Shown piece after piece: positions 1 to 6,035 of a stretch of DNA of 8,325 nucleotides. The notes under the pieces are model-generated. The model was given only the letters and a program-made list of their open reading frames with translations. It did not search any database and was not told the origin of the DNA. This DNA is from Acidobacteriota bacterium (GTDB lineage: Bacteria > Actinomycetota > Acidimicrobiia > Acidimicrobiales > UBA8190): positions 1 through 8,325 of the forward strand of contig JAGWNV010000101.1 in assembly GCA_028872975.1 (NCBI GenBank), read 5' to 3'. Position 1 is the first letter of the stretch. Each line of letters starts with the position of its first letter. Position numbers and translations under genes: made by a program.

Positions 1-283
1 AGGCCCCGAGCATGCCCTCGATGAACTCGTTTCCGTTGAACAGGTAGATGCCGAGGTGGTCCTGGCCGGACGCCCACGGCTCGAGGTCGGCCCGCTCGGT
101 GTGGAGGCCGAGGCCCCGGTCGTGGAGCAGCGACGCCAGGCGCCGGCTCCTGTCGGTGAGCCGGGCGAAGGTGACGCGGCGGTCGCCCCACACGATGGCG
201 GTGCGCTCGGGGATGGCGGCCGCCACCTTCTCGTTCACGACCCCGAGGTTGAACTCGGCGGCAGCTGGCTCTCGAGCGGTCAC
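1..283 (-). CDS. Acyl-CoA synthetase (AMP-binding, FadD-like), N-terminal part only
   Basis: The first 94 codons of a gene that continues past the left edge of the window. The reading begins VTAREPAAAEFNLGVVNEKV, runs through AIPERTAIVWGDRRVTFARL and ends with IYLFNGNEFIEGMLGA. This is the usual opening of actinobacterial fatty-acyl-CoA synthetases of the ANL superfamily. These enzymes use ATP to make an acyl-adenylate and then the CoA thioester. The segment GLGLHTERADLEPWASGQDH is typical, from memory, of one actinobacterial subgroup. The ATP-binding P-loop and the catalytic lysine would lie outside the window, so the substrate cannot be judged. The start is GTG at 281-283, preceded by GAGG (289-292) with a 5-nt spacer. 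It begins 14 nt after the glycosylase stop, so the two genes are probably co-transcribed. The family call is firm; the specificity is unknown. Confidence 0.85.
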   Translation of the reverse strand, partial: MTAREPAAAEFNLGVVNEKVAAAIPERTAIVWGDRRVTFARLTDRSRRLASLLHDRGLGLHTERADLEPWASGQDHLGIYLFNGNEFIEGMLGA

Positions 284-297
284 CGTTGCCTCACCCC

Positions 298-1161
298 TCA
301 CTTGACCAGCCGCGACAGTCGCCGGTCGGCGAGGGGCTTCCCCCCGGTCTGGCAGGTCGGACAGTACTGCAGCGATTTGGTGGCGAAGGAGACCTCGCGG
401 ACGGTGTCGCCGCAGACCGGGCAGGGCCGGCCCGTCCGCCCGTGGACGCGCATGGCCCGCTTCTTGTCACCTTTGAGCTCGGCGGCGCCGAGTCCCACGG
501 CCCGCGCCAGCGCCTCGCCGAGGACCTCCTTCACCGCCACGAAGAGCCGGTCGAGCTCCTCGTCGCTCAGGCCGCCGGCCGGCTTGAACGGCGATAGCCG
601 CGCCGCGTGGAGGATCTCGTCGGAGTAGGCGTTGCCGATGCCGGCCACGAGGGACTGGCGGGCCAGGGCGCTCTTGAGGGTGCCCTTCTCGCCGGCGAGG
701 ACCTCGGCGATCACGGCGCGGTCGAAGGAGGCCGACAGAGGGTCGGGGCCGAGACCGGCGACGCCCTCGACATCGGCGGGGGAGTGGACCACCCACAGGG
801 CGAGGCGCTTCTCGGTCCCCATCTCGGTCACGTCGAAGCCACGGCCGTCCTCGAGCGACACCCGCAGCGCCAAGGGCCCCCGGCCGCCCAGCCGCACCGC
901 CGTGCGGGGTCGCTCGTCCCACCAGCCGATCCACCCCCCGCGGGCCAGGTGGACGACGAGCCACAGCTCGTCCGCCGCCATGGCCAGGTACTTCCCGTGC
1001 CGCCGCCAGGTCCCCACCGCGGCGCCCTCGAGCGCCTCGAGCGGGGGGTCGAAGGTCTTGAGGGCGGCGATGGAGGCGAGCTCGCAGCGACCCACGACCG
1101 CCCCCCGGCAACGGTCGTCCAGGAACGCCACCAGCGCCTCGACCTCTGGCAGCTCGGGCAG
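298..1161 (-). CDS. Fpg/Nei-family DNA glycosylase, CTG start
   Basis: A 287-residue DNA glycosylase/AP lyase of the formamidopyrimidine (Fpg/MutM-Nei) family. These enzymes remove oxidised bases in base-excision repair. After Met removal the N-terminus is PELPEVEAL, with the catalytic Pro (residue 2) and Glu (residue 3). Lys57 lies in RRHGKYL. The helix-two-turn-helix region includes AGIGNAYSDEIL (173-184). The C-terminal zinc finger is CX2C-X16-CX2C (Cys247, 250, 267, 270). Two features differ from classical Fpg. The DPRRFG-type loop is replaced by FDVTEMGTEKRL (109-120). The zinc-finger Arg position appears to be Lys262 in TKSLQYC. This resembles, from memory, a second actinobacterial Fpg-like lineage related to what is annotated as Fpg2, so the substrate may not be 8-oxoguanine. 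The start is taken as CTG at 1159-1161 because only it places Pro at position 2 and because AGGAGG lies 7 nt upstream. An in-frame GTG at 1219-1221 would add 20 residues in front of Pro. The gene is divergent from the hydrolase at 1231. Confidence 0.9.
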   Translation of the reverse strand: MPELPEVEALVAFLDDRCRGAVVGRCELASIAALKTFDPPLEALEGAAVGTWRRHGKYLAMAADELWLVVHLARGGWIGWWDERPRTAVRLGGRGPLALRVSLEDGRGFDVTEMGTEKRLALWVVHSPADVEGVAGLGPDPLSASFDRAVIAEVLAGEKGTLKSALARQSLVAGIGNAYSDEILHAARLSPFKPAGGLSDEELDRLFVAVKEVLGEALARAVGLGAAELKGDKKRAMRVHGRTGRPCPVCGDTVREVSFATKSLQYCPTCQTGGKPLADRRLSRLVK

Positions 1162-1168
1162 CTCCCGT

Positions 1169-1174
1169 CCTCCT
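1169..1174 (-). promoter_or_regulatory. Shine-Dalgarno sequence that fixes the CTG start of the glycosylase
   Basis: On the minus strand this reads AGGAGG and sits 7 nt before CTG at 1159-1161. It is a near-consensus ribosome binding site at standard spacing. No ATG, GTG or TTG exists in frame at the codon preceding Pro-Glu-Leu-Pro-Glu-Val-Glu. The upstream GTG alternative (1219-1221) would place this site inside the coding region. Confidence 0.7.
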
Positions 1175-1230
1175 CCCTCGGCGTGCCGTCGCGACCCCAG
1201 TCTGGCCCGCCGTCGTGCCACAGTCTCGAC

Positions 1231-2796
1231 GTGGCGCCGGCGCGGTGGCGGGGGAGGCTGGCCACCGCCGCCGTCCTCCTCGCCGCCGCCGGCCTTGCCG
1301 CCGCCTCGTCCCTCCTCGCCGCCCCCTCGCCGGGTGCCGGGAGCCCCCGTGCCACCGGGCAGCGTGCCGGCCCGACGACGACGACCACGTCGACCACGTC
1401 CCTGCCCCCGGCCCCCACCACGACCCTGCCCGTGGCCCCGGTGTCGTGGACCGCCTGCCGGGACGGGCTGCAGTGCGGGTCGGTGACGGCTCCCCTCGAC
1501 TACGCCGATCCCGCCGGGCCCACCATCGAGATCGCCCTGGCCCGGCACCCGGCCGGGGACCCCGCGGCGCGCCTCGGCTCGATCGTCGTCAATCCGGGGG
1601 GCCCGGGCGGGTCGGGCATCGACGACCTGCCCGCCGAGCTCTCGGTCATGACCTCGGGACTCCTCCGGGACTTCGACGTCGTCTCCTTCGACCCCCGGGG
1701 GGTGGACCGCAGCGCCCCGGTGACCTGTGGCGAGACGGGGGGCGGGCAGGCGGCCCCGGGCCCCCTGCCCGACCCGGTGCCGAGCACGGCGACGGCGCGC
1801 CAGCAGGTGTTCGCCGAAGACGGGGCCTACGCCCAGGCCTGCGAGAAGGCGAGCGGCACCGTGCTGCCCCACGTGGGCACCGTCGACGCGGCGCGTGACC
1901 TCGACCGGATCCGGGCCGCGCTCGGCGACGCCCGGCTCACCTACATCGGCCACTCCTACGGGACGCTGCTCGGGCTCGTCTACGCCGAGATGTTCCCCAC
2001 CCACGTACGGGCCATGGTGCTCGACGGCGTGATCGACCCCGCCCTCGACACCCCCGCGATGGTCACCGACCAGGCCGTCGGCTTCGAGGGCGTCCTCGGC
2101 AGCTTCTTCACCTGGTGCCGGTCCTCGGGATCGTGCGCCTGGCAGGAGGGGAGCGACCCCGAGCAGACCCTCCTGTCCCTGGCGTCGTCGTTGCGGGCCT
2201 CGCCCATCCCCGCCGGGTCGGGCCGGACGGCCGGCCCCGGGGAGCTCTACACCGCCGTCCTGAGCGCCCTCTACAACACCTCGGCGTGGTCGAGGCTGGG
2301 CTCGGCGCTGTCGCGGGCGCGGTCCGGCGACGGCGCCGGGCTCATGGCCATGACCGACAGCTACAACACGCAGAACGGGCCCAACGCCGTGGACGCCTCC
2401 AACGCCATCTCCTGCCTCGACCATCCCGTTCCCCGCGATCCGGCCGCCTATCCGCAGTTGGCGGCGACGGCCGCCGACCGGGCGCCGTTCTTCGGCCCCA
2501 TGCTCGTCTGGGGTCTCCTCCAGTGCGCGGTGTGGCCCGTGCCCCCGTCGAGGACCCCGTCGCCGGTCGACGCCGCCGGGGCGCCCCCCATCCTCCTCGT
2601 CAGCTCGAGCGGCGACCCCGCCACGCCGCACGCCTGGGCGCAGTCGGTCCGGTCCGAGCTGGCCCAGGCCGCCCTCGTGACCTGGGAGGGCAACAACCAC
2701 GTGGCCTACTACTACAGTCCCTGTGTCCGGTCGATCGACCAGGCCTACCTGCTCGACGGGACACTCCCTGCCGACGGCACGGTGTGCGCCGACTGA
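1231..2796 (+). CDS. Secreted alpha/beta hydrolase, tripeptidyl-aminopeptidase-like (peptidase S33 type)
   Basis: A 521-residue exported serine hydrolase of the family that includes Streptomyces secreted tripeptidyl aminopeptidases. It has an Arg-containing n-region and a hydrophobic core LATAAVLLAAAGLAAASSLL (residues 10-29). A Thr/Pro-rich linker with PTTTTTSTTS follows, and the folded domain begins near VSWTACRDGLQCGSV. The family oxyanion motif NPGGPGGSG starts at Asn121. The nucleophile elbow GHSYG holds Ser242. Asp462 in SGDPATPH and His490 in GNNHVAYY complete a plausible triad. The C-terminus (ILLVSSSGDPATPH through DGTVCAD) matches the TAP-like C-terminal domain. By family it would release short peptides from protein N-termini outside the cell, but some members act on esters, so the substrate is uncertain. 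GTG at 1231 gives the cleanest signal peptide; GTG at 1183 adds 16 residues. Neither has a clear Shine-Dalgarno, so the mRNA may be leaderless. It is convergent with dtd. Confidence 0.88.
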   Translation: MAPARWRGRLATAAVLLAAAGLAAASSLLAAPSPGAGSPRATGQRAGPTTTTTSTTSLPPAPTTTLPVAPVSWTACRDGLQCGSVTAPLDYADPAGPTIEIALARHPAGDPAARLGSIVVNPGGPGGSGIDDLPAELSVMTSGLLRDFDVVSFDPRGVDRSAPVTCGETGGGQAAPGPLPDPVPSTATARQQVFAEDGAYAQACEKASGTVLPHVGTVDAARDLDRIRAALGDARLTYIGHSYGTLLGLVYAEMFPTHVRAMVLDGVIDPALDTPAMVTDQAVGFEGVLGSFFTWCRSSGSCAWQEGSDPEQTLLSLASSLRASPIPAGSGRTAGPGELYTAVLSALYNTSAWSRLGSALSRARSGDGAGLMAMTDSYNTQNGPNAVDASNAISCLDHPVPRDPAAYPQLAATAADRAPFFGPMLVWGLLQCAVWPVPPSRTPSPVDAAGAPPILLVSSSGDPATPHAWAQSVRSELAQAALVTWEGNNHVAYYYSPCVRSIDQAYLLDGTLPADGTVCAD

Positions 2797-2816
2797 GGAG
2801 CCCCTCGACGAGGACC

Positions 2817-2832
2817 GCGTCCGAGCGGACGC
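2817..2832. terminator. GC hairpin between convergent hydrolase and dtd genes
   Basis: GCGTCC and GGACGC form a perfect 6-bp stem around a GAGC loop. It sits in the 40-bp gap between the stop at 2796 (plus strand) and the stop at 2837 (minus strand). A smaller stem, CCTC/GAGG (2803-2806 with 2810-2813), lies beside it. There is no T-tract on either strand. It could serve as a bidirectional terminator of the tract-less kind seen in high-GC actinobacteria. This call rests on position and symmetry only. Confidence 0.35.
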
Positions 2833-2836
2833 CCGC

Positions 2837-3274
2837 TCAGACCTCGAGCACGACCGTGACGGGCCCGTCGTTGGTGAGGGTGACGGCCATGTCCGCCCCG
2901 AACCGGCCGGTCCTGACGGTGGCCCCCAGGGTCTCGAGCTCGCCCACGAGCGCCCCGACCAGGGGTTCGGCCACCTCGGGCGGGGCGGCGGCGGTGAACG
3001 ACGGGCGCCGCCCCCGGCGGGTGTCGGCGTAGAGCGTGAACTGACTGACGACGAGGAGGGCCCGGTCCAGCTCGGCGGCCGACCGCTGCATCCTCCCGGC
3101 GTCGTCCTCGAAGATCCGCAGGTGCCAGAGGCGCCGCGCCAGGGCACGGGCGGCCTCGGCGTCGTCCTCGTGGGTGACCCCGACGAGGACACAGAGGCCG
3201 GGCCCGATCCTGCCCACCTCCTCGGTCCCGACGGCCACCGCCGCCGAGGTGACCCGCTGGACGACGGCCCGCAC
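2837..3274 (-). CDS. dtd: D-aminoacyl-tRNA deacylase
   Basis: A 145-residue cytoplasmic enzyme that hydrolyses D-amino acids (and glycine mis-attached to tRNA-Ala) off tRNA, protecting translation. Length and ends fit the family: MRAVVQRVTSAAV at the start, then the signature SQFTL (77-81) running into YADTRRGRRPSF, and NDGPVT (135-140). NDGPVT is the NxGPVT motif carrying the Gly-cisPro pair (137-138) that selects against L-amino acids. Both active-site motifs are intact. The start is GTG at 3272-3274, which gives the canonical MRAVVQRV N-terminus. No strong Shine-Dalgarno is visible. It lies 19 nt after the MFS stop, so expression probably relies on read-through or re-initiation from that gene. 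No functional link to the transporter is evident. Confidence 0.96.
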   Translation of the reverse strand: MRAVVQRVTSAAVAVGTEEVGRIGPGLCVLVGVTHEDDAEAARALARRLWHLRIFEDDAGRMQRSAAELDRALLVVSQFTLYADTRRGRRPSFTAAAPPEVAEPLVGALVGELETLGATVRTGRFGADMAVTLTNDGPVTVVLEV

Positions 3275-3293
3275 CGCCGGGAGGGCCCGGCGG

Positions 3294-5000
3294 TCAGGCG
3301 GTGGCCGGCGCGGCGCTGCGGAGCTTCGCCATCTCGGCGTCGACCATCTGCTCGTACTCCTCGACGTCCCGCCTGGCCCGGGCCGGGCTCCAGCGGCCGG
3401 CCATCACGAAGATGAGCGGGATGAAGAGGATCTCGCCGCCGATACAGACCCACCACCAGTGCTTCCACTGGTTGGGGGTCTCCTGCTGGGCGGCCAGGAC
3501 GGCCGGGCCGTGGGCCTGGAGGTAGGCGACCTCGGAGGCCGGCGCCTTGGAGGCGGAGACGAGCAGGCCGAGGGCCTGGTTCTGGTTCACGTGGAGTTTG
3601 GCCTCGAGCTCGGCCTCGGCCTTGCCCAGGAGGGACAGGTTCCCGCCGGCCAGGCTCTTCAAGGTGGCCGGGTCGACGGTGACGAGCGCCGGGTACTTGG
3701 TGGCGATGGCCTTCACCTGGGTCCCGTAGTCCACGAGGGGAGTGGTGGAGCTCACCACGTAGGGCAGGACGAAGATGGAGATGGCCACCACCGCCCGGAT
3801 GATCCAGCCCCACACGGCGAGCCCCGTGGCGGTGAGGGCGGGGTTCCTCTTCTCCACCGTCTCGGTGAAGCTCGCCATCCACGGGGCGTAGGCGATCCCC
3901 AGGCACACCGACATGAGGGTGATGATCCAGACGAAGGTGTAGTAGCCGGTGTGGGGGGCGCCGGTGCGCGAGGCGAAGACGATGGTCATGATCACCGCGC
4001 CCACGGCGCCGGCGACCATGAAGGGCTTGCGGACCCGGACCCTGTCCGACAGGAGGCCGATGACGATGAGGGCACCGGCGTCGAAGGCCCAGAACCAGTT
4101 GCCGATCCCGTTGGCCTGGGCGAGGGAGAACCCGAAGATGGACGTGAAGTAGATGGTGAAGAAGCCGACAGCCGTGTAGTAGATGATCAGGAACACTGCG
4201 ATGGCGAAGGCCGAGCCCACGATGTCGAGGTGCAGCATCTGGCGCCACGGCCGCCGGAGGCTGGCGGCGATGTCGATGCCCTTGGCCCTGGCCTCGATGA
4301 GGGCCCGGTCGTGCATGGAGACCATCAGCTGGTCCCGGAGTCCCGGAGAGAGCTCGCGGAGCCCGAAGAGGGCTATGACGAACACCACCAGGCCGGCGAC
4401 GCCGCAGATGGTGAACTGGTCCTGCCAGGCGTGGAGGTGGGAGAGGGTGTGGCTGGCCACGAGCGACACGCACAGGCTTCCGACCACGGGCCCCAGGGTC
4501 CAGAAGCCCATTGCCGAGGCCCGGCCCAGCTGGGGCGAGAAGTCGCGCACCAGGGCCGGGGTGGCGACGAGGATGATGCCCTCCACGAAGCCGACGGCCA
4601 CGACGAGGATGGCGAAGGTGAGCTCGCTCGGAGCGTGGGGCACGCCGAACAGCACCAGCACCCCTGTCACGAGCAGGCCGTAGGTGACCATGTTGGCCCG
4701 GCCCCAGCGGTCGCCGAGCCCGGCGACGAGCGAGGAGAAGGCGCCGATGGCGTTGCCCACCACGGTGATGTTCACGTAGTAGCGGAAGCTCATGTGGTAG
4801 TGGGCCAGGATCGACGGCGACACGGCGCCGCCCACGTAGAGCTCGTAGTAGAGGAGGATCGTCGTGACGACGATGATCCCGAGGTACATCATCCGGGGTG
4901 CGGTGTCCGGGTAGCTGTCGAGCTGGCGGTACCAGAGGCTCCGGACGATGCCTCGATGGTTTCCTGCGGATGCTCCAATGGCCGGTGCCGCTGCCGTCAT
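3294..5000 (-). CDS. MFS transporter with large outer loop before TM12
   Basis: A 568-residue integral membrane protein of the Major Facilitator Superfamily. About 12 hydrophobic segments can be read, near residues 37-56, 77-95, 103-121, 127-147, 165-183, 198-214, 259-279, 300-317, 327-343, 353-373, 391-417 and 513-534. Motif A, GLGDRWGRANMV, follows TM2 (95-106), and its second-half counterpart GLLSDRVRVRKPF lies at 315-327. A cytoplasmic loop of about 44 residues joins the two halves. Unusually, some 95 residues (418-512) separate TM11 from TM12, on the outer face in the standard topology. The substrate cannot be told from the sequence. Start: ATG at 4998-5000 has the Shine-Dalgarno sequence GGAGGT (5006-5011) 5 nt upstream. 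The frame stays open to 5123, but that extension looks non-coding. The gene probably forms a transcript with dtd. Confidence 0.93.
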   Translation of the reverse strand: MTAAAPAIGASAGNHRGIVRSLWYRQLDSYPDTAPRMMYLGIIVVTTILLYYELYVGGAVSPSILAHYHMSFRYYVNITVVGNAIGAFSSLVAGLGDRWGRANMVTYGLLVTGVLVLFGVPHAPSELTFAILVVAVGFVEGIILVATPALVRDFSPQLGRASAMGFWTLGPVVGSLCVSLVASHTLSHLHAWQDQFTICGVAGLVVFVIALFGLRELSPGLRDQLMVSMHDRALIEARAKGIDIAASLRRPWRQMLHLDIVGSAFAIAVFLIIYYTAVGFFTIYFTSIFGFSLAQANGIGNWFWAFDAGALIVIGLLSDRVRVRKPFMVAGAVGAVIMTIVFASRTGAPHTGYYTFVWIITLMSVCLGIAYAPWMASFTETVEKRNPALTATGLAVWGWIIRAVVAISIFVLPYVVSSTTPLVDYGTQVKAIATKYPALVTVDPATLKSLAGGNLSLLGKAEAELEAKLHVNQNQALGLLVSASKAPASEVAYLQAHGPAVLAAQQETPNQWKHWWWVCIGGEILFIPLIFVMAGRWSPARARRDVEEYEQMVDAEMAKLRSAAPATA

Positions 5001-5123
5001 TTGAGACCTCCCCTGAACCGGGGTGGCGATCGCCCCCGAGTCACTCTGCCCTGGGGATCTGGCCGGCACTCGCAACCCCACGAGCCCCACCGGCCCCAGG
5101 ACTACCATCCCAGTATGACCCAT

Positions 5124-5141
5124 CGCGCGCAGATGCGCGCG
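5124..5141. repeat. Perfect inverted repeat CGCGCGCA/TGCGCGCG upstream of the MFS gene
   Basis: CGCGCGCA (5124-5131), a 2-bp centre and TGCGCGCG (5134-5141) form an exact 8-bp inverted repeat. As RNA it would be a 7-bp all-GC stem with a 4-nt loop. It lies 21 nt past the nitroreductase stop and 123 nt before the MFS start, in the 162-nt gap between these same-strand genes. No U-run follows in the direction of transcription. It may be a terminator for the nitroreductase transcript or an operator for the MFS-dtd unit; the sequence alone does not decide. I found no convincing -35/-10 pair in the gap. Confidence 0.5.
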
Positions 5142-5162
5142 GCACGGAGCCAGAGTTGTCGA

Positions 5163-5993
5163 TCAGCTAGCCGGTCCCGGCTCCCAGGCCCGGTTGCCGA
5201 AGCGGTCGAGGTGGACGACCGATGCGACGGGCTTGCGCCGCTTTCGCCCGTAGCGGCCGAGGGGCCAGCCCAGGGTGACGATGCAGCAGGGCTCCACGCC
5301 GAGCGGCAGCCCGATCATGCGCCGGGCCGCCGTGGCCGACCACAGGGGCAGGGTGATGAGGGCCCCGCCCAGGCCCATGGCCCGGGCCGCCAGCAGCAGG
5401 TTCTGGACGCTCGGGTAGAGCGAGCCGTAGTGGCTCGAGAGGAGGACGGGCGGCAGGGGCACGAAGGGCAGGCGGGGCCCGCCGCGCAGGCAGCAGACGA
5501 TCACGACGGGGATCTGCTCGAAGTGCTCCACCTGCCACTGGACCGAGCGGAGGATCCGCGCCGTCTGGTCGTCGCGTCGCAGGCGCCGGCCCAGGCCTCC
5601 GTAGACCCTCCATGAGCGGCGGTACTGGGCGGCGAGGGCGGCCTTCACGGCGGTGTCCTTCACCACCACGAACTCCCAGTTCTGGCCGTTCGAGCCGGTG
5701 GGCGCTTCCAGGGCGAGCTCGAGGCAGCGCATGACGAGCCGGTCGTCGACGGGATCGGGCCGGACCCGGCGCACGGCCCGCTGGGTGACCAAGGCCTCGC
5801 CGAGCGGCATGGCGAGGCGACGCTCGGCCTCGTCGGGATCGGCGGTGGGCACCGCAGGGGCCTCGGGCGGGTCGCCGGTCCCGCCTACGGTCTCCACGCC
5901 GGCGCAGCCTACGGGAGCACGCCGCGCCGGGGGCCTGACCACCTTCGCCACATCCGCCTCAGGCGCCTCGTGGGTGTCGGGACTTTGGTCCAT
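5163..5993 (-). CDS. Nitroreductase-family FMN-dependent oxidoreductase
   Basis: A 276-residue protein whose last 215 residues form a nitroreductase-like domain. These flavoproteins bind FMN as dimers and reduce nitro groups, quinones or similar acceptors with NAD(P)H. Visible marks, numbered from this start, are TQRAVRRVRPDPV near 70-82 (phosphate-binding Arg cluster), APTGSNGQNW at 97-106, YPSVQNLLLAARAMGLG at 193-209 and GWPLGRYGRKRRKP at 242-255. The physiological substrate is unknown. The start is uncertain. ATG at 5991-5993 has GGGGA just upstream and is used here. GTG at 6009-6011 lies in a hairpin. ATG at 5808-5810 (MPLGEALVTQ) is where the family domain begins but has no clear Shine-Dalgarno. 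The first 61 residues are low-complexity and Pro/Ala/Asp-rich, yet retain G/C-biased third positions (about 82% by hand count), so they may be translated. Its start lies 42 nt after the stop of the upstream DUF885 gene. Confidence 0.85.
   Translation of the reverse strand: MDQSPDTHEAPEADVAKVVRPPARRAPVGCAGVETVGGTGDPPEAPAVPTADPDEAERRLAMPLGEALVTQRAVRRVRPDPVDDRLVMRCLELALEAPTGSNGQNWEFVVVKDTAVKAALAAQYRRSWRVYGGLGRRLRRDDQTARILRSVQWQVEHFEQIPVVIVCCLRGGPRLPFVPLPPVLLSSHYGSLYPSVQNLLLAARAMGLGGALITLPLWSATAARRMIGLPLGVEPCCIVTLGWPLGRYGRKRRKPVASVVHLDRFGNRAWEPGPAS
5883..5914. repeat. 8-bp direct repeat GCCTACGG, 24-bp period
   Basis: GCCTACGG occurs at 5883-5890 and again at 5907-5914, separated by 16 bp. Both copies lie in the N-terminal extension of the nitroreductase, 73-104 bp upstream of the internal ATG at 5808-5810. 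If translation begins at that ATG, the pair would sit in the upstream region at a spacing near two helical turns, compatible with an operator. Chance recurrence in GC-rich DNA is also possible. Confidence 0.3.
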
Positions 5994-6006
5994 TCGGTCC
6001 CCAGAA

Positions 6007-6024
6007 TCCACACCCGGCTGTGGA
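6007..6024 (-). terminator. Small hairpin between DUF885 and nitroreductase genes
   Basis: TCCACA (6007-6012) and TGTGGA (6019-6024) pair as a 6-bp stem with a 6-nt loop. It begins 11 nt after the DUF885 stop and ends 13 nt before the ATG of the nitroreductase. With only 6 bp and no T-tract it is a weak terminator or attenuator at best. It also covers the GTG at 6009-6011, which argues against that codon as a start. Confidence 0.25.
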
Positions 6025-6035
6025 GGCCCGCTGGC

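Noticed and set aside
1219..1221. GTG as the glycosylase start.
   Set aside because: It would put 20 extra residues in front of the Met-position codon and block the catalytic N-terminal proline. It also has no ribosome site, while CTG at 1159-1161 has a strong one.
607..1230. Upstream extension of the hydrolase frame to 607, giving a 729-residue product.
   Set aside because: The extension is antisense to the glycosylase and lies before a clear signal peptide, which must be N-terminal.
298..4473. A 4.2-kb continuous open frame on the minus strand extending the glycosylase frame through the hydrolase, dtd and MFS regions.
   Set aside because: Beyond the glycosylase the translation is low-complexity Arg/Gly/Pro/His, antisense or out of frame to four well-supported genes. 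In such GC-rich DNA stop codons are scarce, so long empty frames are expected.
5025..5034. Palindrome GGCGATCGCC 24 bp upstream of the MFS start.
   Set aside because: A single 10-bp GC-rich palindrome is unremarkable at this composition and has no second copy or nearby promoter element.
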